Assembly (NCBI RefSeq): GCF_024256385.1 | Contig: NZ_JAMLFW010000001.1 | Location: 4,836,001-4,900,000 of the forward strand | Origin: Anatilimnocola floriformis | GTDB taxonomy: Bacteria > Planctomycetota > Planctomycetia > Pirellulales > Pirellulaceae | Direction: 5' to 3' | Length of the DNA: 64,000 bases | Part shown: one piece after another, positions 20,709-29,776 of the stretch | Layout: each line of letters starts with the position of its first letter | Numbering within the stretch: position 1 is the stretch's first letter | Notes under the pieces: model-generated | The model's input: the letters and a program-made list of their open reading frames with translations, nothing else | What the model was told of the DNA's origin: nothing | Database searches by the model: none | Translations under genes and position numbers: made by a program

Positions 20709-21591
20709 TACGCGCATTGCTATCCGCGAACGAAACCTGCTCGAGACGCTCGACCTATCGTTTCGTTTGCTGCGCGAATTCTGGAAGCCCTGGCTAATCT
20801 GTTCGCTGCTGGCCATCGTGCCGTTGGCTGCGATCAATGCCCTGCTGCTCAACTGGATGGCCGACGGTCTCGACTTTACCGAGCCCAATGAATGGCCGGT
20901 TCGCTATGCCTGGACGATGGCCGTCTTCATTTATTTCGAAGCGCCGCTGGCTTCGGTATTTGTCGTCGCATATCTGGGTCCCGCGGTCTTCATGGAGAAC
21001 CCGCGGATCAAGCAAGTTGTCTGGGATGCTCTCAAACAATACCCAGCGATCTTTATCTGCCAGTTTCTGTTTCGCGCTGTGCTACCGATCTGGCTGCTCG
21101 CACTGGCCTTTGATCGCTTCGAGCCGAACTTTTTACTCGAGTTCGGGCTGATAGTGCTCTTGATGATTCCCTACGTCACGATCATGCGAGCCTTTCGGCC
21201 TTACATCAATGAAATCATCGTGCTGGAAAAAAATCCGCTCCGTTCCAAAAATCCGCAGGTGATCACCATCGGCGAACGCAGCTCGCATCTGCATGGCCCT
21301 TACAGCAACGACTTGTTCGTCCGCTGGCTGGGCACCGTGCTGGCCACCCTCGTACTGGTGTGGATGGTCGGCACGACGACTTATTTTCTGCAGGCCGTGC
21401 TGTTTGCCAGTTATGAATTGAATTGGATTCTCGTTTACATTTGGTATCCCGCCATGTTGTGGACGGTGGTCAGTTTAATTTCGGTGGTGCGGTTTTTGGA
21501 TTACCTCGACCTCCGAATTCGCCACGAAGGCTGGGAAGTCGAACTGCTGATGAAGGCCGAAGCGCTGCGACTGAAACCAAGCCTGCTCTAA
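20695..21591 (+). CDS. Multi-pass membrane protein of the MoxR operon
   Basis: A 298-residue protein with about five to six hydrophobic helices (around residues 30-55, 75-100, 120-165, 215-245 and 250-270). The start RERNLLETLDLSFRLLREFWKPW places a cytosolic amphipathic stretch first. I do not recognise a named family, but genes of this kind sit in the same place in related planctomycete clusters. It overlaps the previous gene by 14 bases and is three bases from the next, so it is clearly part of the operon. Confidence 0.75.
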   Translation: MQLDNTRIAIRERNLLETLDLSFRLLREFWKPWLICSLLAIVPLAAINALLLNWMADGLDFTEPNEWPVRYAWTMAVFIYFEAPLASVFVVAYLGPAVFMENPRIKQVVWDALKQYPAIFICQFLFRAVLPIWLLALAFDRFEPNFLLEFGLIVLLMIPYVTIMRAFRPYINEIIVLEKNPLRSKNPQVITIGERSSHLHGPYSNDLFVRWLGTVLATLVLVWMVGTTTYFLQAVLFASYELNWILVYIWYPAMLWTVVSLISVVRFLDYLDLRIRHEGWEVELLMKAEALRLKPSLL

Positions 21592-21594
21592 ATC

Positions 21595-22386
21595 ATGAAA
21601 TTCTTCGCCCAGATCGTCATCCTGCTCGCCGCACTCCAGTGCTGGCCGGGAAGACTCTGCGCGCAGGAAGCACCGGCCCGCGAATCGGTGAAAGACGCCC
21701 GTAACGCGCTGAACGGTCGCACCCCCTTTCCGTTTTACGATTCGGCCAAAGACGATGTAAAACGCATGAACGTCAAAGCGCCGCCAGATGCCGCGCCCCC
21801 CGCGAAGGGAAGTACAACCTGGACTAGAAACGGCACCACGCCCGTGCGCGGCGGCGGCGGACGAGGCGGTGCAAGCGGCCTCGGCGCATTGCTTCAAATA
21901 ATCGGGGTAGCGCTGTTCACAGCCGTCATCTCCGCCGTGGTCTACTTCCTGGTGAAGGCGTTTCTGCAGGGTGAGCAAACGCAAACCGAAGGGACGAAGT
22001 TCATCGATACCTCGAGCGACGTTGACCGCGTCGAGGATTTGCCGTTTCAGATCAAAAAGCCCACCGGCGATTTTCTGTCGGAAGCGCAGCGACTGTACGA
22101 AGCGGGCCAATACTCCGAAGCGATCGTGTATCTCTTCAGTTATCAACTGGTCGCCCTCGACAAGCGACATGTCATTCGCCTCGCCAAGGGGAAGACCAAC
22201 CGGCAGTACCTGCGTGAGACGCGCTCGCGCGAAATGATCAAGCAAGTCCTGCAGCGCACGATGATTTCTTTCGAAGATGTCTTTTTCGGCCATCACAATC
22301 TGAGTCGCGAACGCTTCGAGGAGTGTTGGCGGCAGCTCGATGAATTTCATCAGCAACTAGAACGGGTGGAGGCCGCCGCCGCATGA
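21595..22386 (+). CDS. DUF4129-type protein
   Basis: A 263-residue protein with an N-terminal signal peptide, a Pro/Gly-rich linker, a membrane helix at about residues 98-122, and a C-terminal cytosolic domain reading FLSEAQRLYEAGQYSEAIVYLFSYQLVALDK...RLAKGKTNRQYLRE. This last block is the DUF4129 domain, which accompanies MoxR/DUF58 clusters. Its stop overlaps the next gene's start by four bases. Function is not known; a role in a membrane-bound MoxR-linked assembly is inferred from context. Confidence 0.8.
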   Translation: MKFFAQIVILLAALQCWPGRLCAQEAPARESVKDARNALNGRTPFPFYDSAKDDVKRMNVKAPPDAAPPAKGSTTWTRNGTTPVRGGGGRGGASGLGALLQIIGVALFTAVISAVVYFLVKAFLQGEQTQTEGTKFIDTSSDVDRVEDLPFQIKKPTGDFLSEAQRLYEAGQYSEAIVYLFSYQLVALDKRHVIRLAKGKTNRQYLRETRSREMIKQVLQRTMISFEDVFFGHHNLSRERFEECWRQLDEFHQQLERVEAAAA

Positions 22387-23588
22387 GTGCTGCACCGACC
22401 TATCATTCCACCACTGAAGCTGCCGCAGGTGGCAACAAGTGGACGCTGCCGGCGGTCCTGGTGGGCGCCGTGTTGCTTGTTGCCTTTTTGATTTGGCTGT
22501 TTCGCAGCGCTCCCGAGTTGGAAACCGGCTACGGCCGGCGGATGGGCAACAATTATCGGGCCAGCGTCAACGGCACGATTGTTCTCTCGGAAATGTTCCG
22601 CTACAGCGGCCGCACGGTGACTTCGGTCGACAGGCTCACGCCGAAGCTGCGAAAGTATCAAACCATCGTCTGGTTTCCCGACGACTTTGGTGTGCCGACC
22701 GTGGAGCAACGGCAGTTTTTCGAACAGTGGTTGTCAGAAGGTTCCGGCAGGACGCTGATTTACGTCGGTCGCGACTACGACGCAGCGACGGCCTATTGGA
22801 CAGAAATCCAGGCCGATGCCCCGCAAGATCAACTCGACGAAATCAAACAAAAACGCTCCGAAGCCAAGAGCAAGTTTGCCGAAGAGCGGGCGCGCATGCC
22901 CAAGGAAGAATTCGCCCGTTGGTTTGTGCTCCGCGATGGCAAGGCTCGCAAAGTGACTACGCTCGCCGGTCCTTGGGCAGATGGAATCGACGCCAAGCAG
23001 GCCGATATTTCGGTCAGCAGCCAGTTGGATAAGCCGACCATAAAGGATCGACCGAAAGACAATAAGGAAGAACTGCCCGAGGATTTCGAGCCGCTGCTGA
23101 CCAGCGAAAAAGAAACGCTTGTTGCCCGCGTCACCGACAAGTCCTGGTCCGATGGCCAAGTGATTGTCGTCGCCAATGGCAGCATGTTCTTGAACTATCC
23201 GCTGATCAATCACGAAAATCGCAAGCTCGCCGGCAAGCTGCTCGACGAATGTGATCCCGACTCGCAAGTTGCGTTTCTGGAAAGTGGCCCGGGCGGACCG
23301 CCGATCCAGAAAAAAAGCAGCGAGAAGCAAGACCGCGAATGGCCTTTCCCATTGAACGCGATCGTGTTTCACCTGGTCATGTTTTCGCTCGTCTTTTGCC
23401 TGGCTCGCTCGGCGATCTTTGGCCGAGCTCGCGAACTGCCGCTGGAATCGCCTAGCGATTTCGGCCGGCACATTTCCGCCCTCGGCAAGTTGATGCAGCG
23501 GACCAAGGACCAGGCCTATGCCTACGCCCGTCTGCAGCAGTATCGCCAGCACGGCAAACGAGACTCCGGCAAGTCACACAAAAAATAA
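22383..23588 (+). CDS. DUF4350-type membrane protein
   Basis: A 401-residue protein with a membrane helix near each end (about residues 20-40 and 320-345). The extracytoplasmic domain starts with ETGYGRRMGNNYRASVNGTIVLSEMFRYSGRTVTSVDRL, as in the DUF4350 family, and contains a VVANGSMFLNYPL strand. DUF4350 proteins resemble GldG/IftA-like beta-alpha domains and occur with DUF4129, MoxR and DUF58 genes, as here. It overlaps the DUF4129 gene and is followed by the MoxR gene after 44 bases. Confidence 0.8.
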   Translation: MSAAPTYHSTTEAAAGGNKWTLPAVLVGAVLLVAFLIWLFRSAPELETGYGRRMGNNYRASVNGTIVLSEMFRYSGRTVTSVDRLTPKLRKYQTIVWFPDDFGVPTVEQRQFFEQWLSEGSGRTLIYVGRDYDAATAYWTEIQADAPQDQLDEIKQKRSEAKSKFAEERARMPKEEFARWFVLRDGKARKVTTLAGPWADGIDAKQADISVSSQLDKPTIKDRPKDNKEELPEDFEPLLTSEKETLVARVTDKSWSDGQVIVVANGSMFLNYPLINHENRKLAGKLLDECDPDSQVAFLESGPGGPPIQKKSSEKQDREWPFPLNAIVFHLVMFSLVFCLARSAIFGRARELPLESPSDFGRHISALGKLMQRTKDQAYAYARLQQYRQHGKRDSGKSHKK

Positions 23589-23632
23589 CTCAACTACAAA
23601 ATTACGCCACACCTTTTGCGAATCACCTCTGC

Positions 23633-25009
23633 ATGTCCATCCCTTCACCTGGAAATGACCCGAACTTCATCGAGTTTGCCTGCACCGCCTGTGGCCGCAC
23701 GCTGAAAGTGCCCGCCTCGGCCGCCGGACGAAAGGCTTCGTGCCCGTCGTGCTATGGTGTGGTGCAAGTGCCGCAATCGTCGACGGTCACGCCGCCACCG
23801 TTGTCGTTTGGTCCACCGACGCAATCGCCACCGTTGCAACCGCTCCCGCCCATGCCGCAGCAACCTCAACCGTTTGGGCAACCGCCGCAGCCTTTTGGCA
23901 ATCCTCAGCCTTTCGCGCCGCAACCCTTTGCCCAGCAGCCGACGTTTTCGGCTCCGGCCAGCGGCGCGCCAGCATTTTCTCCGCCGCAGCATCATCCGCC
24001 GCAACCAGCGCCGGTGGGTGGCATTCACATGTCGCCGCGGGCCGAACCCGGCAAAGAAACGCCGACCAAGAAACTATTCGACCGCATTACCAAGGAAATC
24101 GCCAAGCTCTACGTCGGCCAGGATGAACTCGTCCTCGGCGCGCTCGTGGCCCTCTTTTCCAGCGGCCACGTGCTGATCGAAAGCGTCCCCGGCCTCGGCA
24201 AGACCTTGTTCGTGCGCACGCTCGGCAAGGTTCTCGGCTGCAACTTCGGCCGCATTCAATTCACGGCCGACTTGATGCCGTCCGACATCACCGGCGCACC
24301 GATCTTCGATATGAAGACGCAGGAGTTCCGCTTTCGCCCGGGGCCGGTCTTCACGCAATTTCTGCTGGCCGACGAAATCAACCGCGCACCGGCGAAGACG
24401 CACGCGGCGCTCCTCGAAATCATGCAGGAATATCGCGTAACGATCGACGGCGTGAGCCACGTCATCGAAAAGCCGTTCCTGGTGCTCGCCACGCAGAACC
24501 CGATTGAATCGGAAGGGACATACAACCTGCCCGAAGCTCAGCTCGACCGCTTCATGTTCAAGTTGATGGTGAACTACCCGCAAGAGCAGGAAGAGTCGCA
24601 AATTCTGAAGATGCACAGCCAGCAGCTCGATCTGAATGATCGGCTGAAGCATGAAGTCGAGACGATCACCAATCAGGCCGAGATCTTGAAAACGGTGCAA
24701 GAGAACGCCAAGGTGCGGATCGACGACCGCCTGATCGACTACGTCAACAAGATCGTGCGGCGGACCCGCGAATGGCCACAGTTTCACATGGGCGCTTCGC
24801 CCCGCGCAGGTCTCGCGCTCGTGCAGGCCGCGCGGACGTTGGCGGCGTTTGGCGGTCGCGATTATGCGGTGCCGGACGACGTGGTGCAGATCGCGCTGCC
24901 GGCGCTGCGGCATCGCGTGGTGCTGACTGCCGAGGCCGAAGTGGAAGGGCAGAAGATCGATGATTTGCTGACGGAGTTGATTCGTTCGGTGGAGGTTCCG
25001 CGCTTGTAG
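23633..25009 (+). CDS. MoxR-type AAA+ ATPase with N-terminal zinc ribbon
   Basis: A 458-residue protein. Residues about 10-45 are a Cys4 zinc ribbon (CTACGRTLKVP...CPSCYGVVQVP), then a Pro/Gln/Phe-rich linker of about 80 residues, then a complete MoxR ATPase: Walker A ESVPGLGKT, pore region FGRIQFTADLMPSDITG, Walker B LLADEINRAP, sensor ATQNPIESEGTYNLPEAQLDRF. MoxR ATPases act as chaperones for von Willebrand or DUF58 partners. The added ribbon and linker are unusual compared with standard MoxR of about 330 residues but fit planctomycete forms. Confidence 0.93.
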   Translation: MSIPSPGNDPNFIEFACTACGRTLKVPASAAGRKASCPSCYGVVQVPQSSTVTPPPLSFGPPTQSPPLQPLPPMPQQPQPFGQPPQPFGNPQPFAPQPFAQQPTFSAPASGAPAFSPPQHHPPQPAPVGGIHMSPRAEPGKETPTKKLFDRITKEIAKLYVGQDELVLGALVALFSSGHVLIESVPGLGKTLFVRTLGKVLGCNFGRIQFTADLMPSDITGAPIFDMKTQEFRFRPGPVFTQFLLADEINRAPAKTHAALLEIMQEYRVTIDGVSHVIEKPFLVLATQNPIESEGTYNLPEAQLDRFMFKLMVNYPQEQEESQILKMHSQQLDLNDRLKHEVETITNQAEILKTVQENAKVRIDDRLIDYVNKIVRRTREWPQFHMGASPRAGLALVQAARTLAAFGGRDYAVPDDVVQIALPALRHRVVLTAEAEVEGQKIDDLLTELIRSVEVPRL

Positions 25010-25019
25010 CGGAAGCTTC

Positions 25020-26444
25020 ATGGAACGCCTCAATCAATGGCTGACCCAGAACGCCGATCTGCTCAATCACTACTCCGTGCTGATTGTGTTGCTCGCGGTG
25101 CTGCCACTCGCAATCCTTGCTTGGACACGGCGGACGTTTCCGCACGTCGCGGCGATCGCGATCTGCGGCATCCCGGTCGTGTTGACGTTTGCCCTGCTGA
25201 TCGACAAGCGGCTGCTTGGCGCTGTGCTCGTGGTCGATGCCATCATTCCGCTCATTCTGCTGATCGACTTCTTTACGATCCCCAATCAAAAATCGCTCAA
25301 GATCGAGCGGCAGGCTCTGAAGATTGCCTCGCTGCAAAAGCCACATCGCGTCACATTAATGGTTTCGAACGTCAGCCCACGGGCCTTTTCGGTGTGGGTG
25401 CGCGACGACGTGCCGCAGGAGTTCACGGCCGAGCCGAAGGAGTTTGTGCTCAGGCTTGGCTCGCGCAGTCGATCGACAGTCCATTACGACCTGGTCGCCA
25501 GTCGCCGCGGCGCTTACACCATGTCGTGCGTGCACGTACGTGTCCGCAGCCTGTTCGGTTTTTGGAAACGCTTCTACAAATATCCCGCGCCGAGCCTGAT
25601 TCATGTTTATCCCGACATGAAGCAGTTGTCGGAGTTCGCAATCCTGGCTCGCACCAACCGCCTCAGCTTGATGGGCGTGCGGCGCACGCGAAAAGTCGGC
25701 ACCGAAAATGATTTCGAACGCCTCCGCGATTACACGCTCGACGACAATCACAAGTTCATCGATTGGCGGGCCAGTGCGCGGCGGAACAAACTGACAGTCA
25801 AAGATTTTCAGACGAGTCAGAGCCAGCGATTGATTTTTCTCGTCGACTGCGGCCGTTTGATGACGAACGTCGCTTCCGGCATCAGCCTGCTCGATCATTC
25901 GCTCAATGCGGTGCTCATGCTCAGCTATGTCGCACTGCGGCAAGGCGATTCGGTGGGCATGATCTGCTTTTCCGACAAGGTAATGTCGTTCGTGCCCCCA
26001 CGCGGCGGCATGAACCAAATGAACCAACTATTGCATTCCTCGTTCGATCGTTTTCCGCAGTTGGTCGAGTCGCGCTACGATGATGCCTTCCTGCATCTTC
26101 ACACCCACTGCAAGAAGCGGTCGCTGGTGGTGCTGATCACGAGCGTGATCGACGAAGTCAACTCGCACCAGGTACAGAGCTACCTGGGAAATGTGGTAGG
26201 CCAGCATCTGCCACTGGGCGTGCTGCTGCGGGATCATCATTTGTTCGATGCCGCCGATCGCGATCCGCGCAGCGAAGAGGAACTCTTTAAGGCGGCTGCC
26301 GCAGCGGAAATCCTCTCCTGGCGGCATCAAGTGCTGCGCGATCTGGAGCACACGGGTGTGCTCAGCCTTGATGTTTTCCCAGAGGATATGACGGCTCCGC
26401 TGGTAAATTCGTACCTAAACATCAAGGCGCGTCATTTGCTGTAG
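25020..26444 (+). CDS. DUF58 domain protein
   Basis: A 474-residue protein with two N-terminal membrane helices (about residues 17-35 and 42-82), a beta-rich stretch, and the DUF58 core with the diagnostic RDYTLDDNHKFIDWRASARRNKLTVKDF. A vWA-like part follows (LIFLVDCGRLMTN, an altered MIDAS-like start). DUF58 proteins are the usual partners of MoxR ATPases. It starts ten bases after the MoxR stop and is the last gene of the operon. Confidence 0.92.
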   Translation: MERLNQWLTQNADLLNHYSVLIVLLAVLPLAILAWTRRTFPHVAAIAICGIPVVLTFALLIDKRLLGAVLVVDAIIPLILLIDFFTIPNQKSLKIERQALKIASLQKPHRVTLMVSNVSPRAFSVWVRDDVPQEFTAEPKEFVLRLGSRSRSTVHYDLVASRRGAYTMSCVHVRVRSLFGFWKRFYKYPAPSLIHVYPDMKQLSEFAILARTNRLSLMGVRRTRKVGTENDFERLRDYTLDDNHKFIDWRASARRNKLTVKDFQTSQSQRLIFLVDCGRLMTNVASGISLLDHSLNAVLMLSYVALRQGDSVGMICFSDKVMSFVPPRGGMNQMNQLLHSSFDRFPQLVESRYDDAFLHLHTHCKKRSLVVLITSVIDEVNSHQVQSYLGNVVGQHLPLGVLLRDHHLFDAADRDPRSEEELFKAAAAAEILSWRHQVLRDLEHTGVLSLDVFPEDMTAPLVNSYLNIKARHLL

Positions 26445-26618
26445 CGTGACAGCACGACGGAAGATACGGCAGCGAAGAAACTGTTCCATCGTCGAATGCA
26501 TGTCAAAATGTCGGCGCATTGCTTCTCGCGAATTGCCATGCGCACAATGACGCCAATCGATTATCCGCGCGAGTGTGCCGCGCGGCCTGCTGCCATCTTC
26601 GTCGTCAGGAGTTTCGTC

Positions 26619-27713
26619 ATGCGAAAGTTTGTTTCGTTCGCCAGTTTGCTCGTGCTGGGTTTGAGCGTCTCGTCAGGCTACGCAGCCAACAAGTGGGGAT
26701 TGAAGGAAGGCTCGCCGGAATTGAAATCGGCCGGGCATCTCGCCTTCGGCCCCGAGGGAATTCTGTTCATCGGCGATGCCAAGGGTGCGCAGATCGTTGC
26801 CATCGATACTGGCGATGCGAAGGGCGAAGGCAAGAAGATTGAAATCGCCGATTTGAACGCGACTCTCAGTGCCGCAGCCGGCGGTTCAAAGGTCACGGTC
26901 AACGATCTGGTGGCGAATCCCGCCAGCGGCAATTTGTATCTGTCGGTGACCAAGGCCGACAATCAACCGGGCCTGATCAAGATCGATACCAGCGGTAAGG
27001 CGAGCGAAGTTTCTCTGACCAAGACGCAGTACGGCAAGCTCGCGCTGCCAAACCCGCCCGAAGACAAAGAGGTGGCAGCGAAGGGCCGAACTCGCAATCT
27101 GCGGAACGAAGCGATCACCGATCTCGCTTATGCCAATGGCAAGCTGCTCGTCACCGGTGTGACCGCCGATGCCACGCCTTCGAACGTCCGCGAAATCACG
27201 TTCCCCTTTGCCGAAGCCGATCAAGGAACGGCTGTCGAGATCTTCCACGGCGCGCATGGCCGCCTTGAAGACAATGCCGCGATTCGCGCTTTCATTCCCT
27301 TCACCATCGATGGCCAGCCGTCGGTGCTCGCCGGTTTCACCTGCACGCCGCTGGTGCGGTTTTCGGTGAACGATCTGGAAGCGAACAAGGGGAAGAAGCT
27401 TCGCGGCACCACGGTCGCCGAGCTCGGCAATCGCAATCAGCCGATCGACATCGTGCTGTATGAAAAGGGTGGCGACAAGTTCCTGCTCATCGCTAACACG
27501 GCTCGTGGCGTGATGAAGGTCAGCACCAAAGACATCGGCCGCAAGGAAGGGATCGAAGCCCCCGTCGGCGGTGGCGGCACGGCTGGCCAAAGCTACGAAA
27601 CGATCAAGGACCTGGAAGGGACCGTGCAGCTCGATAAGCTCGGCGACTCGCAAGCGGTTGTCGTGATCAAGAGCGGCGACAATCTCGCGCTGAAGACGAT
27701 TGAACTGCCGTAG
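26619..27713 (+). CDS. Secreted beta-propeller-like hypothetical protein
   Basis: A 364-residue protein with a signal peptide (cleavage likely after SGYAA) and repeated short strands such as AGHLAFGPEGILFIGDAKGAQIVAIDT and VNDLVANPASGNLYLSVTK, the style of NHL/SMP-30-like propellers. No catalytic site is recognisable. The ATG at 26619 follows a CAGGAG ribosome site by eight bases; the open frame reaches back to 26496. It is transcribed alone and convergent with sppA. Confidence 0.7.
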   Translation: MRKFVSFASLLVLGLSVSSGYAANKWGLKEGSPELKSAGHLAFGPEGILFIGDAKGAQIVAIDTGDAKGEGKKIEIADLNATLSAAAGGSKVTVNDLVANPASGNLYLSVTKADNQPGLIKIDTSGKASEVSLTKTQYGKLALPNPPEDKEVAAKGRTRNLRNEAITDLAYANGKLLVTGVTADATPSNVREITFPFAEADQGTAVEIFHGAHGRLEDNAAIRAFIPFTIDGQPSVLAGFTCTPLVRFSVNDLEANKGKKLRGTTVAELGNRNQPIDIVLYEKGGDKFLLIANTARGVMKVSTKDIGRKEGIEAPVGGGGTAGQSYETIKDLEGTVQLDKLGDSQAVVVIKSGDNLALKTIELP

Positions 27714-27754
27714 TTTTCTTTGCCAGTTCTATCGGTAGTGCAAAAGCCGTTGAA

Positions 27755-27776
27755 GCCCCGCCGGAAAGGCGGGGGC
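27755..27776. terminator. Terminator between convergent genes
   Basis: GCCCCGCC (27755-27762) pairs with GGCGGGGC (within 27768-27776) around a GGAAA loop, followed by GATTTT on the plus side. It separates the propeller-like gene from sppA. Confidence 0.7.
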
Positions 27777-27793
27777 GATTTTGACGAGCGTGG

Positions 27794-28852
27794 TTAGTCG
27801 GCTCGCTTGCTGACTGCCATCGTGGGAAACGACGAGAACAAGTAGAACGCCCGCGGCGTCGACAGCTCCAGCAGTCCTGCCGCGCTGTTCATTTCTTGCA
27901 GGCCCGCCAGTTGCTTGGCTTCGGCAGCGCCGATGCTGCCGAGGAGCGACGCGGGCTTTTTGTATTTTACCACGCGAACGCTATCCTTCTGCAGCTTGGC
28001 CAGTTCCAGCGCCCGATCGATGGCTTCTTCGATAAACCCGATCTTATCGACCAGACCGTGCTTCAGAGCCTGATCGGCAGAGAAAATTTCGCCTGTGGCG
28101 AGCGTATCGAGAGCAGCACCATCCTTGCGAAAGGCGGGTCGGCCCGATTTGACGATGTCCTTGAAGCGGCCGAACGATTCATCGACGTACGATTGAATGA
28201 TGGCTCGATTTTCGGGCGACAGCTCGCGGGTCATGCTCAGCATCTGCTTCCGCTCGTGGCTGGCGATCGAATCGTCGACCACGTCGTACTTCTTCATCAA
28301 GCCCGCCACGTTGTAGTGCGGAATAATCACGCCGATCGAACCGGTCGTCGTGGTCGGCTCGGCGAAGATCGAGTTGTCTTGATCCTCAACGGCCATCGAC
28401 ACGTAGTAACCACCGCTGGCGGCCATGCTGCCCATGCTCACGACGAGCGGAATCTTCTTTTCGTTCTTGAGCTTCTTCAAATGGTGATAAATGAAGTCGC
28501 TGCCGGTCACCGTGCCGCCGGGCGAATCGACTCGCACTACGATCGCCTTCACGTCTTCGTCATCGCGCACGTGATCGATCTGCTGCTTGACGAAGCCGTC
28601 CCCTTCCATGATCACCCCTTCGATCGAGATGACCGCGATCTTGTCGCTGGCGCTTTTGCTGCCGGAGACATACTTCTCGTCGATGCTGCTCGAGCTATCG
28701 GAGCTCGCAAAGGCAGCCCATTGAACAATGATGATCAGCCCCGCCAGGAACAGGCCCATCCAACCCAGGATGGCGGCGATGGCCCAGAGCACGCCGCCAC
28801 CTTGGCGAATGATGATGGGTTGCGGCTGATAATTCGGCGGCATTTGCGACAT
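27794..28852 (-). CDS. sppA: Signal peptide peptidase SppA, short (36 kDa) type
   Basis: A membrane-bound Ser-Lys protease of about 352 residues that digests signal peptides. A membrane helix lies at about residues 22-45. The ClpP-like fold shows IVVRVDSPGGTVTGSDFIYHHL, the nucleophile Ser in MGSMAASGGYYVSM, and the Lys region of the short form. The TTSGSIG-type loop (TTTGSIGVI) is present. The ATG at 28852 is preferred because GGAG lies eight bases upstream; an in-frame TTG at 28867 is less likely. Confidence 0.92.
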   Translation of the reverse strand: MSQMPPNYQPQPIIIRQGGGVLWAIAAILGWMGLFLAGLIIIVQWAAFASSDSSSSIDEKYVSGSKSASDKIAVISIEGVIMEGDGFVKQQIDHVRDDEDVKAIVVRVDSPGGTVTGSDFIYHHLKKLKNEKKIPLVVSMGSMAASGGYYVSMAVEDQDNSIFAEPTTTTGSIGVIIPHYNVAGLMKKYDVVDDSIASHERKQMLSMTRELSPENRAIIQSYVDESFGRFKDIVKSGRPAFRKDGAALDTLATGEIFSADQALKHGLVDKIGFIEEAIDRALELAKLQKDSVRVVKYKKPASLLGSIGAAEAKQLAGLQEMNSAAGLLELSTPRAFYLFSSFPTMAVSKRAD

Positions 28853-28950
28853 GAGCGTCGGCTCCAAAACGGCGAGAGTCTTAACGAATACTGCAATCCT
28901 ACGTTATTTTACGAAAAAATGCGTCGCCATCGTAGGCCGGAAAAACAGTA

Positions 28951-29776
28951 CTAAAACAGTTTCATTTGACCACCGGGCAGGCGTGGCGGACGAAATCGGC
29001 TGCAATCGAGTTCGGGTTCGGGCTGGTTGAGTTGCAGTTTGTGACAAAACGCTTTGAATGTCCGTGCGATCCCTTCGGCGTACGGGCCGGATCCTTTCAT
29101 GCGTTGGCTCCATTCGGCGTCGTAAAGCTTGCCGCCACGAACCGACTTCACGAGCGCTTCGACTTTCTCTGCCTGCAAAGGCCGATGCTCGCGCAGCCAA
29201 GCCGTGAAGATCGGCGAGACGGCCCAAGGCAATCGCAGCATCACATAGCCAGCACTCGTGGCGCCCGCATCGCGGGCCGCGGTCAATACTGCGGGAATCT
29301 CGTGATCATTCAGACCGGGAATGATCGGCGCGTTCATCACGCGAACGGGCACACCTGCCGCCGTCAGTTCGCGAATGGCCCGCAACTTCGCCGCGGGGGT
29401 CGCCGTGCGCGGTTCCATGGTACGAGCCAGTTCGGCATCGAGCGTGGTGATGCTGATAGCCACGGCGGTCAGATTGCGGCGGGCAAACTCGCGAAACAAA
29501 TCGAGATCGCGGAGGATGAGCGAGTTCTTCGTGATCAGCGTGAAAGGCTGCTCGGCTTCGAGCAGCACTTCGAGAATGCCGCGCGTCAATTTGAATTGCC
29601 TTTCGGCGGGCTGATAACAATCGGTCACGCCAGAGATCATGATCGGCTCGGGCTGCCACGATTTCTTGTTAAGCTCCTTACGCAGCAACTGCGGCGCGTC
29701 GTGCTTCACCATGATCCGCGTTTCGAAGTCTAGCCCCGCGTTCATGCCGAGCGTTTCATGACCAGGACGAGCGTAG
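28951..29776 (-). pseudogene. PA0069-type radical SAM protein, C-terminal part, cut off by prophage
   Basis: The host-derived frame begins at the attL junction with YARPGHETLGMNAGLDFETRIMVK and continues as a SplB-like/PA0069-family radical SAM barrel to GGQMKLF. The cysteine motif is not here; it is in the other half at 55051-55311. In the lysogen this part has no native start; the frame only continues into phage DNA (to 29862) or could start at an internal ATG. Joining the two halves at the TG core gives an intact gene with [15 protein letters not shown]. Without the cysteines the fragment cannot hold the 4Fe-4S cluster. Confidence 0.9.
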
